A stretch of DNA of 64,000 nt, taken from positions 125,711,030-125,775,029 of the forward strand of contig CP136067.1 in the NCBI GenBank assembly GCA_032622095.1, given 5' to 3'. The notes beneath the pieces were generated by a model, which saw only the letters and a program-made list of their open reading frames with translations, was not told the DNA's origin and did not search any database. This document shows, piece by piece, positions 20,460 to 31,479 of this stretch (positions are counted from its first letter, which is position 1; the number at the start of each line of letters is the position of its first letter). The DNA comes from Siphonodentalium dalli (taxonomy: Eukaryota; Mollusca; Scaphopoda; Gadilida; Siphonodentaliidae). The translations under genes were made by a program, and so were the position numbers.

Positions 20460-20921
20460 CAAATTAACCCTCCTAAATTACTAATTCTTCGGCTTCGGGG
20501 GGTAAAACTAATTTGATTAAGTTCGAGTCGAGGAACCCACCAATTAAAACTCAGAGTGATCAGATATCGATTTTTGAAATTTACCATTTCCCGAGATATG
20601 TAATTTTTGGCGGCCTGGCAAATATTCGTCAAGCAGACGGTCTCTGACCAAATTGCGGGTAAATATGTATAACTCTAAAATCAAGTGGCTTTGTGTGTTA
20701 TATATTTGACAGTGCTGATGTCGTTGAACAAAATGTTGATAAATAACACGTTTTGGGCAATGTTAAACTATATAGTTGATTGTGGTTACTGGTTAGCATT
20801 ATATTTGGGCAATTGATCGATTCTGATAACTGAAGCGTATTTAAGAAAATATTGTTGTTGTTGTTGTTGTTTTTGGAATATGATGATATGGGGACCGTCG
20901 AATCGGATTGAGTACCTTTAA
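20460..20921. mobile_element. MITE family E, copy 2
   Basis: Same conserved blocks as copy 1 (GAGGAACCCACCAATTAAA, GTGATCAGATATCGATTTT, TTGTTGTTG run) and the right end ATCGGATTGAGTACCTTTAA. The left end is degraded. Confidence 0.85.
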
Positions 20922-20959
20922 TCGGGTTGGTCCCCGGCATAAATTTAGAAAATTACCTG

Positions 20960-21230
20960 AGAAACTATCAATCAAAAAGGAACGAAGTACCAAAAAGTTT
21001 CGACGACTACGTCAGTAACAACTTCGTGTACACTCTTGACAACAAACAACGAGAACATATTTAAACTCATTAAATCTGACACAGACCAGTTCAGAAACTC
21101 GTTCTTCCACGCATAAGAGAGTGGAATAAACTGGATGACAACACAGTGCAACTCCGCTCATTAGGAAATATAAATAATAAAAGCGGCTCTGGGAGATCAA
21201 AATTAGTGCTCCTCCCACCGTCCTGCAAAA
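20960..21230 (+). mobile_element. LINE C-terminal tail relic
   Basis: Translation gives TDQFRNSFF followed, after a one-base frameshift, by RIREWNKLDDNTVQL. This resembles the S-F-F-P-R-x-x-R-x-W-N-x-L motif near the end of many LINE reverse transcriptases. No RT core nearby. Short and broken. Confidence 0.5.
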
Positions 21231-21589
21231 AAAAAACGGATTGGAATCTATAGGACGTATACGATCGCTCTTTTTGGGTTGCTGGTATTATTTAGGGTTG
21301 AAGATAATTTTCTGACGCCCCATTCACGGTGTGGAATCACGAGGTTTCGAGTTGATTAGTATCACGCATTCAAAATGGCCGAGGCGATCTAAAACGCGAC
21401 CAGACGTGAGGAAAAAAAGATTATAATTAAACTACATGTAAGATATGACATTATTACATAGTATTTGACAGCTACGAGCAGTTCCTATACTATTTTTCAA
21501 ACAAGCTGATACCTCATTTATATCCAAATCCACTTTAGTTTGCTTTAACATTATGACCAAAGTTGTCAGTAGAAGGATTTTCCAAGTTG
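21231..21589. other. non-coding stretch, no feature recognised
   Basis: No supported gene; ends at the duplicated 68-bp segment. Confidence 0.4.
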
Positions 21590-21657
21590 TATGGACTGGT
21601 GTATTCCACGCACCTCCGACTGGCAACTTTGGTCAGAATGTTATAGAAAACCATTAA
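21590..21657. repeat. 68-bp exact duplicate, copy 1 (partner 23296-23363)
   Basis: The stretch starting TATGGACTGGTGTATTCC and ending ATAGAAAACCATTAA is identical at 23296-23363, in the same orientation. Sequence on either side differs. Perfect identity over 68 bases with abrupt ends suggests the edge of a repeated element, such as a terminal or subterminal piece. Nature unknown. Confidence 0.9.
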
Positions 21658-21970
21658 GTATTTCCTAACAAATAAGGGGTATCAACTTGTTTCAAAAATA
21701 AACCACCATATGCCCGTAACAGTCAAACTGCTAATGTGTTTTGTGTCAGTTCCTCGTATATTATGATTTTGTGCGTTTTCACATTTTGAATGCGTAGTAC
21801 TAACCAACATCGAAAACCACATGATTCCCCACCGTGTTCATAATTCGAGCAGCCGAATATTTCCCACAAACGTTCAAGCGTGCAATTGATAATGACATAT
21901 GCAAACATCGATCTAAACGCTCTTTATTCATTGCCAACATCCATGATGACATTGTAATACGAATAGTAGT
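21658..21970. other. non-coding stretch, no feature recognised
   Basis: AT-rich, followed by an abrupt switch to GC-rich sequence at about 21970. Confidence 0.4.
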
Positions 21971-21971
21971 A

Positions 21972-22310
21972 CGGGCGGCCACCCTGGGGCACCTCCTCAT
22001 CCTCGACGGCAACTCTGGCCCACCCCTCGGCGGCCACTCTGTGGCACGTCCTCATCCCCGGCGGCCACTCTAGCCACCCCTGCCCTCGGGACCACTCCGC
22101 GCCACGCCACAAAGTGCCATCGAGGGTAGTGGTGCCCCAGGGTGGACGCCGTGGAGTGGGTGGGCCAGAGTTGCCGTCGAGGAGGAGGAGGTGCCCCAGA
22201 GTGGCCGCAGCGGAGGGGGTGCACCAGAGTGGCCGCCGAGGAGGGGGTACAACAGAGTGCCCACCGAGGAGGGGCTGCCCCAGAGTGTCCACGAGGCCAG
22301 GGCATGCCAG
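21972..22310. repeat. GC-rich inverted minisatellite
   Basis: The left half (21972-22100) and right half (22125-22310) are reverse complements in part. GGGTGGGCCAGAGTTGCCGT in the right half matches the complement of 21990-22025. The right half repeats a ~30-bp unit of the type GAGGAGGGGCTGCCCCAGAG. Open frames in five of six frames here are a consequence of the repeat and its high GC. Confidence 0.8.
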
Positions 22311-22340
22311 ATTCCATACGAGCCAGGACCAGAGTCAAGG

Positions 22341-22560
22341 ATGTTCACAAAACAGACAATCTATTTTGACAGAAAATTATCACAGTTCGCCAACATTCCG
22401 AGTTCCCCTTCGCTGTACACACTGGATTTAGAAGAAAAACCAAGAAATCGGGACGTTAGCGAAATGTGTTACTTTATCAGTGCATTTTTAACAAAAACGA
22501 AAGTCTTCGAATATATATTCGAGGATATATTCGAGGACGGGCGAGTGGTGAGATTTACAT
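22341..22560 (+). other. possible exon or ORF fragment (weak)
   Basis: Downstream of the minisatellite the frame stays open through AT-rich sequence encoding FDRKLSQFANIPSSPSLYTL and EYIFEDIFEDG, with an apparent GTGAG donor-like site at 22547. No acceptor or partner exon is convincing, and no protein family is recognised. Confidence 0.2.
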
Positions 22561-23295
22561 GTAAGAGTATTTTTTTAGCGTATGTTTGTATTGATAATGG
22601 TAATATATACGGTACAAATAAACTTTCCCGAATCAAAGCGGTTTTTATTTACAGAAATATGATGACTTATTGTCAAAAAAGAAACACAACTGAGTTGGCG
22701 TTTAGCGAAATTTTGGGTTGAGACGCCATTACGTCGTCAGCGACGCCCGCGCAATTCATATATGATGAGGCGCGGTGTGATGTCGTTATTCGTCTGGGCG
22801 TTGCTGACTGTCCCGGGCGGTGTAGATACCCTTATCGTGGCCGTTGTATAAGCCGTCGAATAATTATCTCTCTCAAAACTACTAACAACATTTATGCCAA
22901 TACAAATTTGCAAATATATGCTTTCACCCGCGCCCGTGCCTGAGGGAGGACAGAATAATCGAAACACTACTTGACACTCCAAACCTTCCGAAAATACACT
23001 AACCAACACAGTCTGGCCTCAGCTGCTTCCTCCGTCCGCGGCCGCATCACACAACCGGGTCAACGGGTTCTGACACTCGCACAGGAGTGAAAGGCGGGCA
23101 TTGCACCATCAAGAGTTGAGGAGCACCGGCTGGCAGTGGCATTACACCCTCTTCCTAGCGTTGAGCCCGTAGTGCAAGCCCGGAATAAAACAAACTACGA
23201 TAACTGGAGACCATGCAAGCACAAAATAGGACACTACATTACAACCATCCATAACTCAAAATATTATTTATATCAACACACAAAACTCATAAAGA
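22561..23295. other. non-coding stretch, no feature recognised
   Basis: Mixed composition; a short minus-strand frame at 22737-23009 lacks any motif. Confidence 0.35.
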
Positions 23296-23363
23296 TATGG
23301 ACTGGTGTATTCCACGCACCTCCGACTGGCAACTTTGGTCAGAATGTTATAGAAAACCATTAA
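23296..23363. repeat. 68-bp exact duplicate, copy 2
   Basis: Identical to 21590-21657. It is followed by AACAAGGTAAGTC, which looks like a strong splice donor context, whereas copy 1 is not. Confidence 0.9.
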
Positions 23364-23829
23364 AGATAACAAGGTAAGTCTTCATCGCCGGTCCAGGTCC
23401 GGAATGGGGATGGGGCTTTGCTTCTTGCGGCAGTGGCATCCACCCCATGCACAATAGGCAAACACCCATTGTGCATGGATATATATAAATCTACTGACAA
23501 ACTCATAAACCCTACAAACTCTCTTCAGCTGAATTACAGCATCCAAAAAGTGGGTTGTAGGAGAGGGCCGTCGGCCCTTTCACATCTTCCCGGGTATCAT
23601 CCCAAACTCCAAACTTGCGTCATTATTCATGTTTCCGGCCACTCAATTGGAATGCACACTAGCGCTTCGCGCTAATCCCTTGAGTGGTTCGTGACTTTTT
23701 TGTCGAGCTTTGTTTTGGATTAGGCTTATGGAGCTCATACCCAGCCAAGTTTGCAACGCTTTGGTAGGCTTTCACTCGGCCCATTGTGTGCGTTGGACTA
23801 TCCACGGATTCCGTGCACATACGGGTCGG

Positions 23830-24489
23830 ATGGACGTGGCACCCTCTACCAGCAGCGGCCCGGAGAAGACGAAGACCACAGTTGGAGGGGCTACACAGAC
23901 GAAGAAGGCGAAGAAAAGTCCGGGACACCGTCACAGAGCTGCCGAAAGAAGGGCCAGGTGGATTGGGAGGAAGGCTGAGAGACGCCCAGCGATCTCCCAC
24001 TTGGTCCTCACTGGGCAGCACCCTGGACAGGACCCACTCCCGGATGCCGCATCCACTGATTTACCATCTCAGATGCCGACTGAGACCACACAGACAGCCT
24101 ATGCTGTGGATGCGGTGGCGACAGTAATTCCACCACCACAACAGGAACCGACTGATGTCATCCCGGCGGCCCCTGCGATGGAACAGTCTAACTTCGAGAT
24201 GGGGCTGGATTCACCACAGAAGGACGATTCCTTCACAGTCCCGGAGACGCCGATGTATGAGCCGGAGTCTCCACCACCCACGGAGAGAGAACCACCGGAT
24301 GAAGACGACCAGAGTCTCCACCACCGACGGAGAGAGAACCACCAGACGAAGACGAGCGGAGTCTCCACCACCAGGGAGAGAGAACCACCGGATGAAGACG
24401 ACCGGAGTCTCCACCACCCAGGGAGAGAGAACCACCGGATGAAGACGACCGGAGTCTCCACCACACATGGAGAAAGAACCACCGGATGA
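23830..24489 (+). CDS. GC-rich open frame with basic N-terminus and Pro/Glu repeats (uncertain)
   Basis: The frame is open from 23710; I prefer the ATG at 23830, which starts MDVAPSTSSGPEKTK and heads the compositionally coherent part. It encodes a Lys/Arg-rich stretch (KKAKKSPGHRHRAAERRARW), a Thr/Pro/Ala-rich middle, and an acidic proline-rich part (PESPPPTEREPPDEDD). This last part begins a 47-bp DNA repeat. Because 47 is not a multiple of three, later units are read in other frames, and the frame stops at 24489 inside the fifth unit. The GC content differs sharply from the surroundings. No domain is recognised. It could be a retroelement gag-like frame, a host low-complexity exon, or chance within a GC-rich repeat. 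Confidence 0.3.
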   Translation: MDVAPSTSSGPEKTKTTVGGATQTKKAKKSPGHRHRAAERRARWIGRKAERRPAISHLVLTGQHPGQDPLPDAASTDLPSQMPTETTQTAYAVDAVATVIPPPQQEPTDVIPAAPAMEQSNFEMGLDSPQKDDSFTVPETPMYEPESPPPTEREPPDEDDQSLHHRRRENHQTKTSGVSTTREREPPDEDDRSLHHPGRENHRMKTTGVSTTHGERTTG

Positions 24490-24545
24490 AGACGGCCGGA
24501 GTCTCCACCACCCAGGGAGAGAGAACCACCGGATGAAGACGACCT
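24265..24545. repeat. 47-bp minisatellite, six units
   Basis: Six copies of a GAGTCTCCACCACCC...GATGAAGACGAC unit start at about 24265, 24312, 24359, 24405, 24452 and 24499; the third is one base short. In the frame of the first unit the sixth unit reads on to LIDDI and a stop at 24558-24560. Confidence 0.92.
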
Positions 24546-24560
24546 CATCGATGACATCTG

Positions 24561-25056
24561 AAGAGCCGGGTACTCGATGCTGCAAGAAACAAACAAACGA
24601 TCACCTGCACCAAAGCAGAAAGCCAATTGGTGTTTCACGGCAAAATTTACACTGCAGCAGACGCTGGTGACCCGGCCAACAATCATGGCATACATGTTTA
24701 GAGGCCGGGATACTGTCGAGTATACCGAGACGACTGTAACCTGAACAACACCTCTCCCTATGTATGCATCTTCGTCTGCACCACCACCGGCGAAGAGGAA
24801 GAAGGAAAAAGACGAAGAAACGAAATATTTTTTTCTTTTTATGTTTGATTAAAGGGGAAAAAATCGACAATCCCGGGGCTAGCCCACCAAACACTCCCTA
24901 TTAGTCGTTATTCGTCAACATGTTTTCTGAACTGAAGAAGATGTTTTTATTGAAGTTTTCTACTAATGCTCGATTCAAGCATTGGTAGGAAAATGTTAGG
25001 GAATCTGCACAACAGAAACAAATGATCAAGACATGAGTCAAAGAATTTCCGCAAAG
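24561..25056. other. non-coding stretch, no feature recognised
   Basis: Short frames only; composition returns to AT-rich by 24820. Confidence 0.4.
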
Positions 25057-25180
25057 ACGGGTGTATAGTCCTCCCTCTTTAATCTTTGGCTTCCAATGTG
25101 GATCACCACTGGGGCAGCTGAGTACCTACCGCGCGGAACCACATTGGAAGCCAAAGATCAAAGAGGGGGACTGTACCCGG
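25057..25180. mobile_element. hairpin (inverted repeat) element, single copy
   Basis: Left arm CTCTTTAATCTTTGGCTTCC and right arm GGAAGCCAAAGATCAAAGAG form ~48-bp complementary arms around a ~28-base loop. Ends are GGGTGTATAGTCCTCC and its approximate mirror GGGGACTGTACCC. Likely a MITE; no second copy in the window. Confidence 0.75.
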
Positions 25181-25294
25181 ATTTGTCGGAATTTCTTTTT
25201 GACTCCACATCAATAAACGGCCGTTTCAGCCCCCCCAATATAGTTAAGATAATAACTCCATGTGATTTGTCGACATAATTATATGAGAACATTT

Positions 25295-25870
25295 TCAACA
25301 TTAATTTGGTGTTATATTTCCAACTGACGTGGTGATACTTTCATTTTGTTGAAACATTTGACCATAGTTGGGGAAAGAACACACCAACACCCGTCCAATG
25401 GTTAATGTTGGTGACCAGCCATTAGACCGAAGAAAACCACATCATGCCACCAGTTTGAATAGAGGCTGTTAATTGTGTGGCGAAAGCGTGACGTCCCTGC
25501 GACCAAAAATCCCAATTGGTTGAGGTCAGCTGTTGAGATGATGTTTTTTCTGTGTGTCGAGATGTATCTCTCGTATGCAATCCCAGAATACCGATGCTCA
25601 TCGAATTGTCGACATCAGTTGGTCAATGCGACTGTAACAGTTGTCTAAACCACTAAATTTGATAATCAAACTTTCAGAACAGTTTCAATTTTAAATTGGT
25701 GTGATATTTCCAACTGACGTGGTGATACGCATGCACGTTCAAACTGTTGTAAATTTGACCACAGTTGGGGGAGGGGGTGAGTGTCGTGCGCCACATCAAC
25801 ACCGTCCACTGGATCATGGTGGTGACCAGATATTAAGAGTCAGACGCACGTTTTGCCCAAATTTCCTGGT
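25295..25870. repeat. ~400-bp satellite, block 1
   Basis: The words TATTTCCAACTGACGTGGTGAT recur at 25307 and 25706 (period about 397). GTTGAGATGATG and GATGTATCTCTCG blocks lie between. The same units recur at 28120-28790. Confidence 0.85.
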
Positions 25871-26389
25871 ATTTCAAAATTACTTTTCTCAAAATATGTC
25901 AGGAGGAATTTCTTTGTGAAATATGGTACAACCGATTACTGTGATACGTTATTTAAGAACCGTCGAACCATTGGAAATTATTACCTGATTTACTTCACGT
26001 TTATGGCATGATAATTATTTTAAATTTCACCGTTTTCATGTACCAAAATCTTCTGTAAAATAGTTTGTTTTCAAAGGTGCAGTTCACATATCTATTATAC
26101 TATATCTGAAGATCACGACAGGAGATTTATTTATTCTTGATTCGTGAAATTTAATGATTATTTTCATTTAGAAAGGCAACTAACCATAAATAATTTGCTG
26201 TATTTGAACATGTTCATGTCATGCCTGTTGATCAATAAAAACATGGGCTGAGAAGAGTTATGGGTCATGTGTTCATAACCAAGTTAATGCTGACCACCAT
26301 GTATCTTAACACTGTGGCCTAATTCCAGTTGGTTGCGCCCTGCTTTAGTGGACCCCACTGCATATCAACCGACCTGGCATTGTAACTGT
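25871..26389. other. non-coding stretch between satellite and LINE
   Basis: AT-rich, no supported gene. Confidence 0.4.
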
Positions 26390-27725
26390 TTGACTGACTC
26401 ATTAAGCCTATCCTTCTTTATGGGTGCGAAGTTTGGGGGTCCGAAAATCTAAGGGATATAGAACCCGTACATTTAATTTTTTGCAAGTCATTAACGTACA
26501 TGAAGAGTAGTGTTCCAAATTACATGGTATATGGTGAGCTCAGTCGTTGGCCTCTTTACATTGACATAAAAAAGAGAATGATATCATATTGGTCCAAAAC
26601 TGATAACCCAACCTGGCCACAGATTAATGTACAAACTGTACAGATTGGTTGTTTTCAATTGAAATGGGTGGGAAAAAGTTTTGATTGATTGCTATTGGAC
26701 AGCCCTCCAGTCTACTGAGTTCGATGACACTTGGCAACGCCAAAAGACCATGACACCTTCGATGATAGGCAGTGTGCACTCAGTTTTGATTAATATGCTT
26801 TTAAATTAGATTGGGATAGGGATATATCTGCCCCTTCTTCTCGTGGCGAATTATACAGACATCTTAAACCAAGTCCACTGTGTTTGTTATTATGAATTTC
26901 CATTTAATGACAGAGTAAGCATTAAAAAAATCAGAACAGCGAATCATAGATTGGGGGTAGAGGTGGCTCGATGGGGCAAAAAATAAAAAGCGAAATAAAA
27001 CGCAGATCGTATGCTCTCTTTGTAAGGTCTCTATATCAGACGAATACCATTTCAAAATAGTTTGTCCGACGTTAGAGAAAATCTTATCCCACATGAGTAT
27101 TGGTCAAATTGATCCATTGATTATCTCTATAAACTATTGAACTCTTCTGATCTCATTCACCTGAAAAAACTCGAAAAATTCATACGCATGGGCATGAGGC
27201 GATATGAAGACAACTGAGGCAGATGGCATGGTATATTTAAGGATCACAACCGACAATTTTCATGTTAACCAGTTATCAACCAGTCCTCGTTAAGACTTAG
27301 TGCCTATTCGATATTTGATGACCTAATTACCTCTAATACATGTGTATACTCTATTGATATTACACGCAACGCTAACGACGATATACCCCAGCATATGGCA
27401 TGCTTAAGATTATGTAGTAGCCCCCTATTTGTCGACCCATGATATATTGTCGAGCACCATAATCAAAAAAAGTCACTCGAGCATTCGCAGTTAGACGATG
27501 AACTCATTTTACTTTTGCACGGTATATATTGATTCTGTACATTTTGGGGTATGGTTATATAAGCAATTGTCGATTGTAATCGAAACTGTATTCATTTAAT
27601 ATGTTCGCGGGTAGATACTTGTTTATATGTGTACATATGTTCTACACTATGCATGTTGCTGTATGTTATTTTCCTTGTACCATGTAACAATAGCTGGAAT
27701 AAACAATCAATCAATCAATCAATCA
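26390..27725 (+). mobile_element. non-LTR retrotransposon 3' relic with (ATCA)n tail
   Basis: The frame from 26394 reads LIKPILLYGCEVWG, then PNYMVYGELSRWPLYI. After degradation it resumes near 26930 (IRTANHRLGVE; then C-x2-C...H-x4-C at 27015-27070) and ends with a LEKFIRMGMRRYED-like C-terminus near 27219. About 470 bases of 3' UTR follow, then GGAATAAACAATCAATCAATCA at 27693-27725, a simple-repeat LINE tail. It is 5'-truncated and carries several stops. The protein is close to that at 53194 (PNFMVYGELGRHPL). Confidence 0.82.
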
Positions 27726-28119
27726 ACATTTGTTTTTATTGAGCTGGAATGTTATTTAGACTGCTTTATTCTTCATTATACTATATGGGGAATTATGCCT
27801 ATATTATGCAATTAAAAATCTAACTCAACATTATGATACAAACGAAGCCTCCTCCATTCGAGCCAAGACAATACGCTAATTGGTGATTATTAATTATTCT
27901 AGCAGTTCTTGGTACCAAAAGGGGAAAAATATGAAAATATATTTTTAACCTATCAAATGTATTAAAATCATTGTTTTGTATTCTCTTAATAATTTATCAG
28001 ATTCTACATACAAAGAAGATGATGATATGTGAAATTCAAGATTTTTCACCAGATAGATCCAGAGAAATTCTTCGTTAAAAACTCTTGCCATTTTTGGCTG
28101 GATTTATGCAAAACGTGCG
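27726..28119. other. non-coding stretch, no feature recognised
   Basis: AT-rich spacer between the LINE tail and the second satellite block. Confidence 0.4.
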
Positions 28120-28790
28120 TCTCCCCTTAAGCCGAAGAAAATAAGCTAACCACATCACTCCATCAGACCGGATGGCGGCAGTTAATTGCGTGGTTATAGC
28201 GGGACGTCCTTGCGGCAAAATATCATGTTTGGCGTTGAGATTGATCAGCTACTGAGATGATGGTTTTTCTATGTGTCGATATGTATCTCTCGCCATTTAA
28301 TCCCGGAGTTCCGAATTGTCAATCATTCTCAATCAGTTGGTCAATGCGACTGTTGTCTAAAGCAATAAATTTGAAAATCAAACAATGAGAACAGTTTCAA
28401 CTTTTAAATTGGTGTGATATTTCTAACTGACGTGGTAATACGCATGAACTTTCAATTTTTTTTACGACAAGTTTGGTAGGGGGTGGTGGAGATGGTGTTA
28501 ATATCGTGTGACACATCAACATCCAATGGTTCATGCTGGTGCAACCATTAAAGTGTGATTAGGTCGAACAAAATAAGCAAACCACATCAGGCCAGATGGT
28601 GGTAGTTAACAGTGTCTGACTATAGCGTGACGTCTTGCGAACATACATCCTAATTGGTGTTGAGATCAGCTGTTGAGATGATGGTTTTTCTACGTGATGT
28701 ATCTGTCGCTATGTAATCCCTAAGTACAGAATGGTCATTGATTTTTGCCGACCACAATTCCGTCTCAACATAGTTATCACTGTCAACGAG
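28120..28790. repeat. ~400-bp satellite, block 2
   Basis: About one and a half units. GAAAATAAGCTAACCACATCA (28137) recurs as GAACAAAATAAGCAAACCAC (28567), and TGATATTTCTAACTGACGTGG and GAGATGATGGTTTTTCTA match block 1. The period here is about 435. Confidence 0.85.
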
Positions 28791-29705
28791 ATTCGATTAC
28801 CGCCCTTAATTGTCTGTTCCCAAATGGATAATTTGTCTTCACCGGACAGCATTGCTGGTCAGTCTGGATAAATGTCGATTAAATTACCCAATCCTCACTC
28901 GATTAAACGATAGCAGGCTGCTTCTGAGTTCAGCCAGGGCGCAAAGTGGTCTATAGTGGGGGGGGGGGAGGGTAGCCCCGGGATGATCGAAGGGTCGAAA
29001 CAACAACAACTTTACATTACTATTATGCACCTCGTCCGAACAATCAATCTTTGTATCCGATCCGTAGATTCTTGGTACGACGGTATATTATTTGTATACA
29101 TAAAGGCACAATAAAGTTCTTTATTTCGATCGTAAGATCATGGTGAAATCTGGTCGAAATACAATTTGACGCGTGATTGTTGTAATGTTTTATTATGTCA
29201 CTGCTGTTTATCACAGAACAAAAGTACATTAGTAAACATTAGTAAATATAATATATATTAATAACTTGATGAATTAGTTGGTTTTATATACATACATATT
29301 TACACGCTAAGTCCACCCATACGTGTATAGACATGATATAAACAATGCATAATGTAATACTATGTTATATATTGCTATATATGCCGTATAATATGTCCAA
29401 TACCATAAGTTGCGACGGACAGAAAGCTTTAAATGATTTCCAATTTCAATTTTGGCTTATAATATAATTTCGTTGATAATCTAAATATATATCTTCTCGT
29501 GTGTATTAAACGCACATATTAAATACAAAGCAAAACTATTTAACTGTGTACATACATTCGTATACAATGTGATCTATGAATGCAACCTTATCGATTCTGA
29601 TATCAGCTTTCCGGGAAGAACTATATCAGAGGCACATACGCTCATTCAGGATACATGTCTCCGATAGTTTACGCCAGTCTCATATGTCGCACAGTGCATG
29701 CCTGT
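28791..29705. other. non-coding stretch, no feature recognised
   Basis: AT-rich with a G-run at 28960-28970. Part may be the 3' UTR of the minus-strand LINE relic that follows, but I see no clear tail. Confidence 0.4.
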
Positions 29706-30010
29706 TTAATAAATATACACACCCTCTTCATATAATTCTAGATTATGAACAGATAGAAGACCAATAAATTTATCAAGGTCCCATGCAATAATACACGGTA
29801 TGAATTTTTCTCTGATAGACTGGAATTTTTTGCATACGATAATAAAATGATATTCATCACCGAGACCCTCCCCACATGTGGAGCAGAATCTTTGTTCTCT
29901 TGACACGGCTTTCTCTACCACTCTCAATGGCCAAAACGATGGTTTGTTGTTCTAATCTTTGTCATGTATTCTGCCAGATATCCAGGCAATATTAGCAAAT
30001 AGCCACTCAT
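29706..30010 (-). mobile_element. LINE C-terminal zinc-knuckle relic
   Basis: Minus strand encodes REQRFCSTCGEGLGDEYHFI ending IVCKKF, that is C-x2-C...H-x4-C, the same terminal knuckle as in the LINEs at 40686 (CTLCNVELGDEFHVILIC) and 53624 (CSLCNDGIGDEYHFVIM). Only about 100 codons remain. Confidence 0.75.
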
Positions 30011-31293
30011 TTTAAGGTCGGACTTTATGGTCCGAATCGGCATCTCCAGTTTAGACCTAGTTTAAACTACCAGTTTAAACTGGGTTTTAGTAGTAAAACC
30101 AAGTTTTTCTCCACCGCTGGGACGACGACAATTTGGTCGATTGCGTTACCTGTGGGCCTCACTTATCCAATTGCAAGAATAGGAGGCGTGGTCTTTCTGT
30201 TTATTATCGCTACTTGTCAATTCATTGTCCGGTCACGCGACCTGTTGTCGCTATATAATCTCCTAATCAGGGGAATAACCCGTGCGCTTTGAGAAATCAC
30301 GACGAATGCACGGTCTGTTGTATAACGGTTAGATATTATCCTTCATCCCATTTCCCTCTCTTCTGATTGGCTGAGAGTGCGTCACATGGCGGGCGATAAA
30401 TCACCATATTACCCTCGAGGGTAACATTGTCTCAGTTATTGACCGCTCAGCTGTTACCAGTAAACATAGAACTACGAAGAACTCACCGCGCAGAGATTCT
30501 CTGACAGCTCTCTGATATTTTCGAAAAGCACTGTTTTTATAGACCCCATTGTTTCATAATAACCGCGAACTGTGGTGTTTGCTAATTTGCATAATTGTGT
30601 GTTTTTTTATTTGCAATTAAAGCACGCTATGTATAATGGTGTTATCATAGACACATATCTGTTATAAGGTGTAATATTCATATTGGACCTTTTTATATCA
30701 ATAATAAAGACCGTGGGGACAAATAGATAAACCTTATTATGTAGTTGGTATGCTGCAGACAATTGCAAATACGATGTACATACGTTACAACTACGGTTTA
30801 TGTACTATAGATCAAATGGCCACTCTTTGCTGTTTATCAATTGATTATTTCTTTTCTTCAATACATTCATCAGACTTCAGAGAATACCCGTATGTTGCGT
30901 AACGATCTGTGACAGATGTCAATTTCTTTTTGCACTACTATACAACGTGTTAGTTCCACATTTTAGCATTCTGGAAATTAACACGTCTGTCGACGTTCTT
31001 CGCGCTCATTTGAAACGAAACCGAACATTTCGCTGCATGGCTACTCAACTTCGAAATTGCTTTACTCCTCTTTCCGTGAACCGATTTCCACAATGCAACC
31101 AGCAAACTGACCGGGAGAATATCTGCGCAAATGACGGGGTCTGTTAATTAATCCAGATTATGAATGTTTTATTTTCTAAATAGCCATGATTCCAACATAG
31201 AATTAACTTTTAGAAACTGGATTAAATAATATATGCGCGCATTTATGCCTGCTATTAAGGAGGTTCGTGTGTACTCCATTGTCAGATAACAAA
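30011..31293. other. non-coding stretch with GTTTAAAC-rich left end
   Basis: 30030-30115 is rich in AGTTTAAACT words like those at 33240-33640 and 44092. The remainder has no supported gene. An inverted CCAAT box (GATTGGCTGAG, 30368) followed by GTCACATGG is promoter-like, but no transcript start or gene can be tied to it. Confidence 0.35.
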
Positions 31294-31448
31294 ACAGTTA
31301 TCACCCTTGTTTTCGTGAGACACGGGGATTTGTCGCCGCTCTCGACCTGGAATGTCACCCCTCGGGCCTGACGGCCCTCGGGGTGACATTCCAGGTCTCG
31401 AGCGGGCGACAAATCCCCGTGTCTCACTCAATCGCGGGCGATAACTGT
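31294..31448. mobile_element. hairpin element next to the tandem array
   Basis: Palindrome with ends ACAGTTATC and GATAACTGT, and central arms GGAATGTCACCCC and GGGGTGACATTCC around GGGCCTGACGGCCC. Arms GAGACACGGGGATTTGTCGC are mirrored almost exactly. About 155 bp. Confidence 0.85.
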
Positions 31449-31479
31449 ATAATATCATGGACGAACGTGACTTTTGGAA

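Noticed and set aside
24099-24695. 198-residue minus-strand frame
   Set aside because: Antisense reading of the 47-bp repeat and the GC-rich frame; repeats the same serine-rich peptide.
30340-30520. Promoter with inverted CCAAT box
   Set aside because: Single weak motifs with no adjoining gene or exon that could be transcribed from it.
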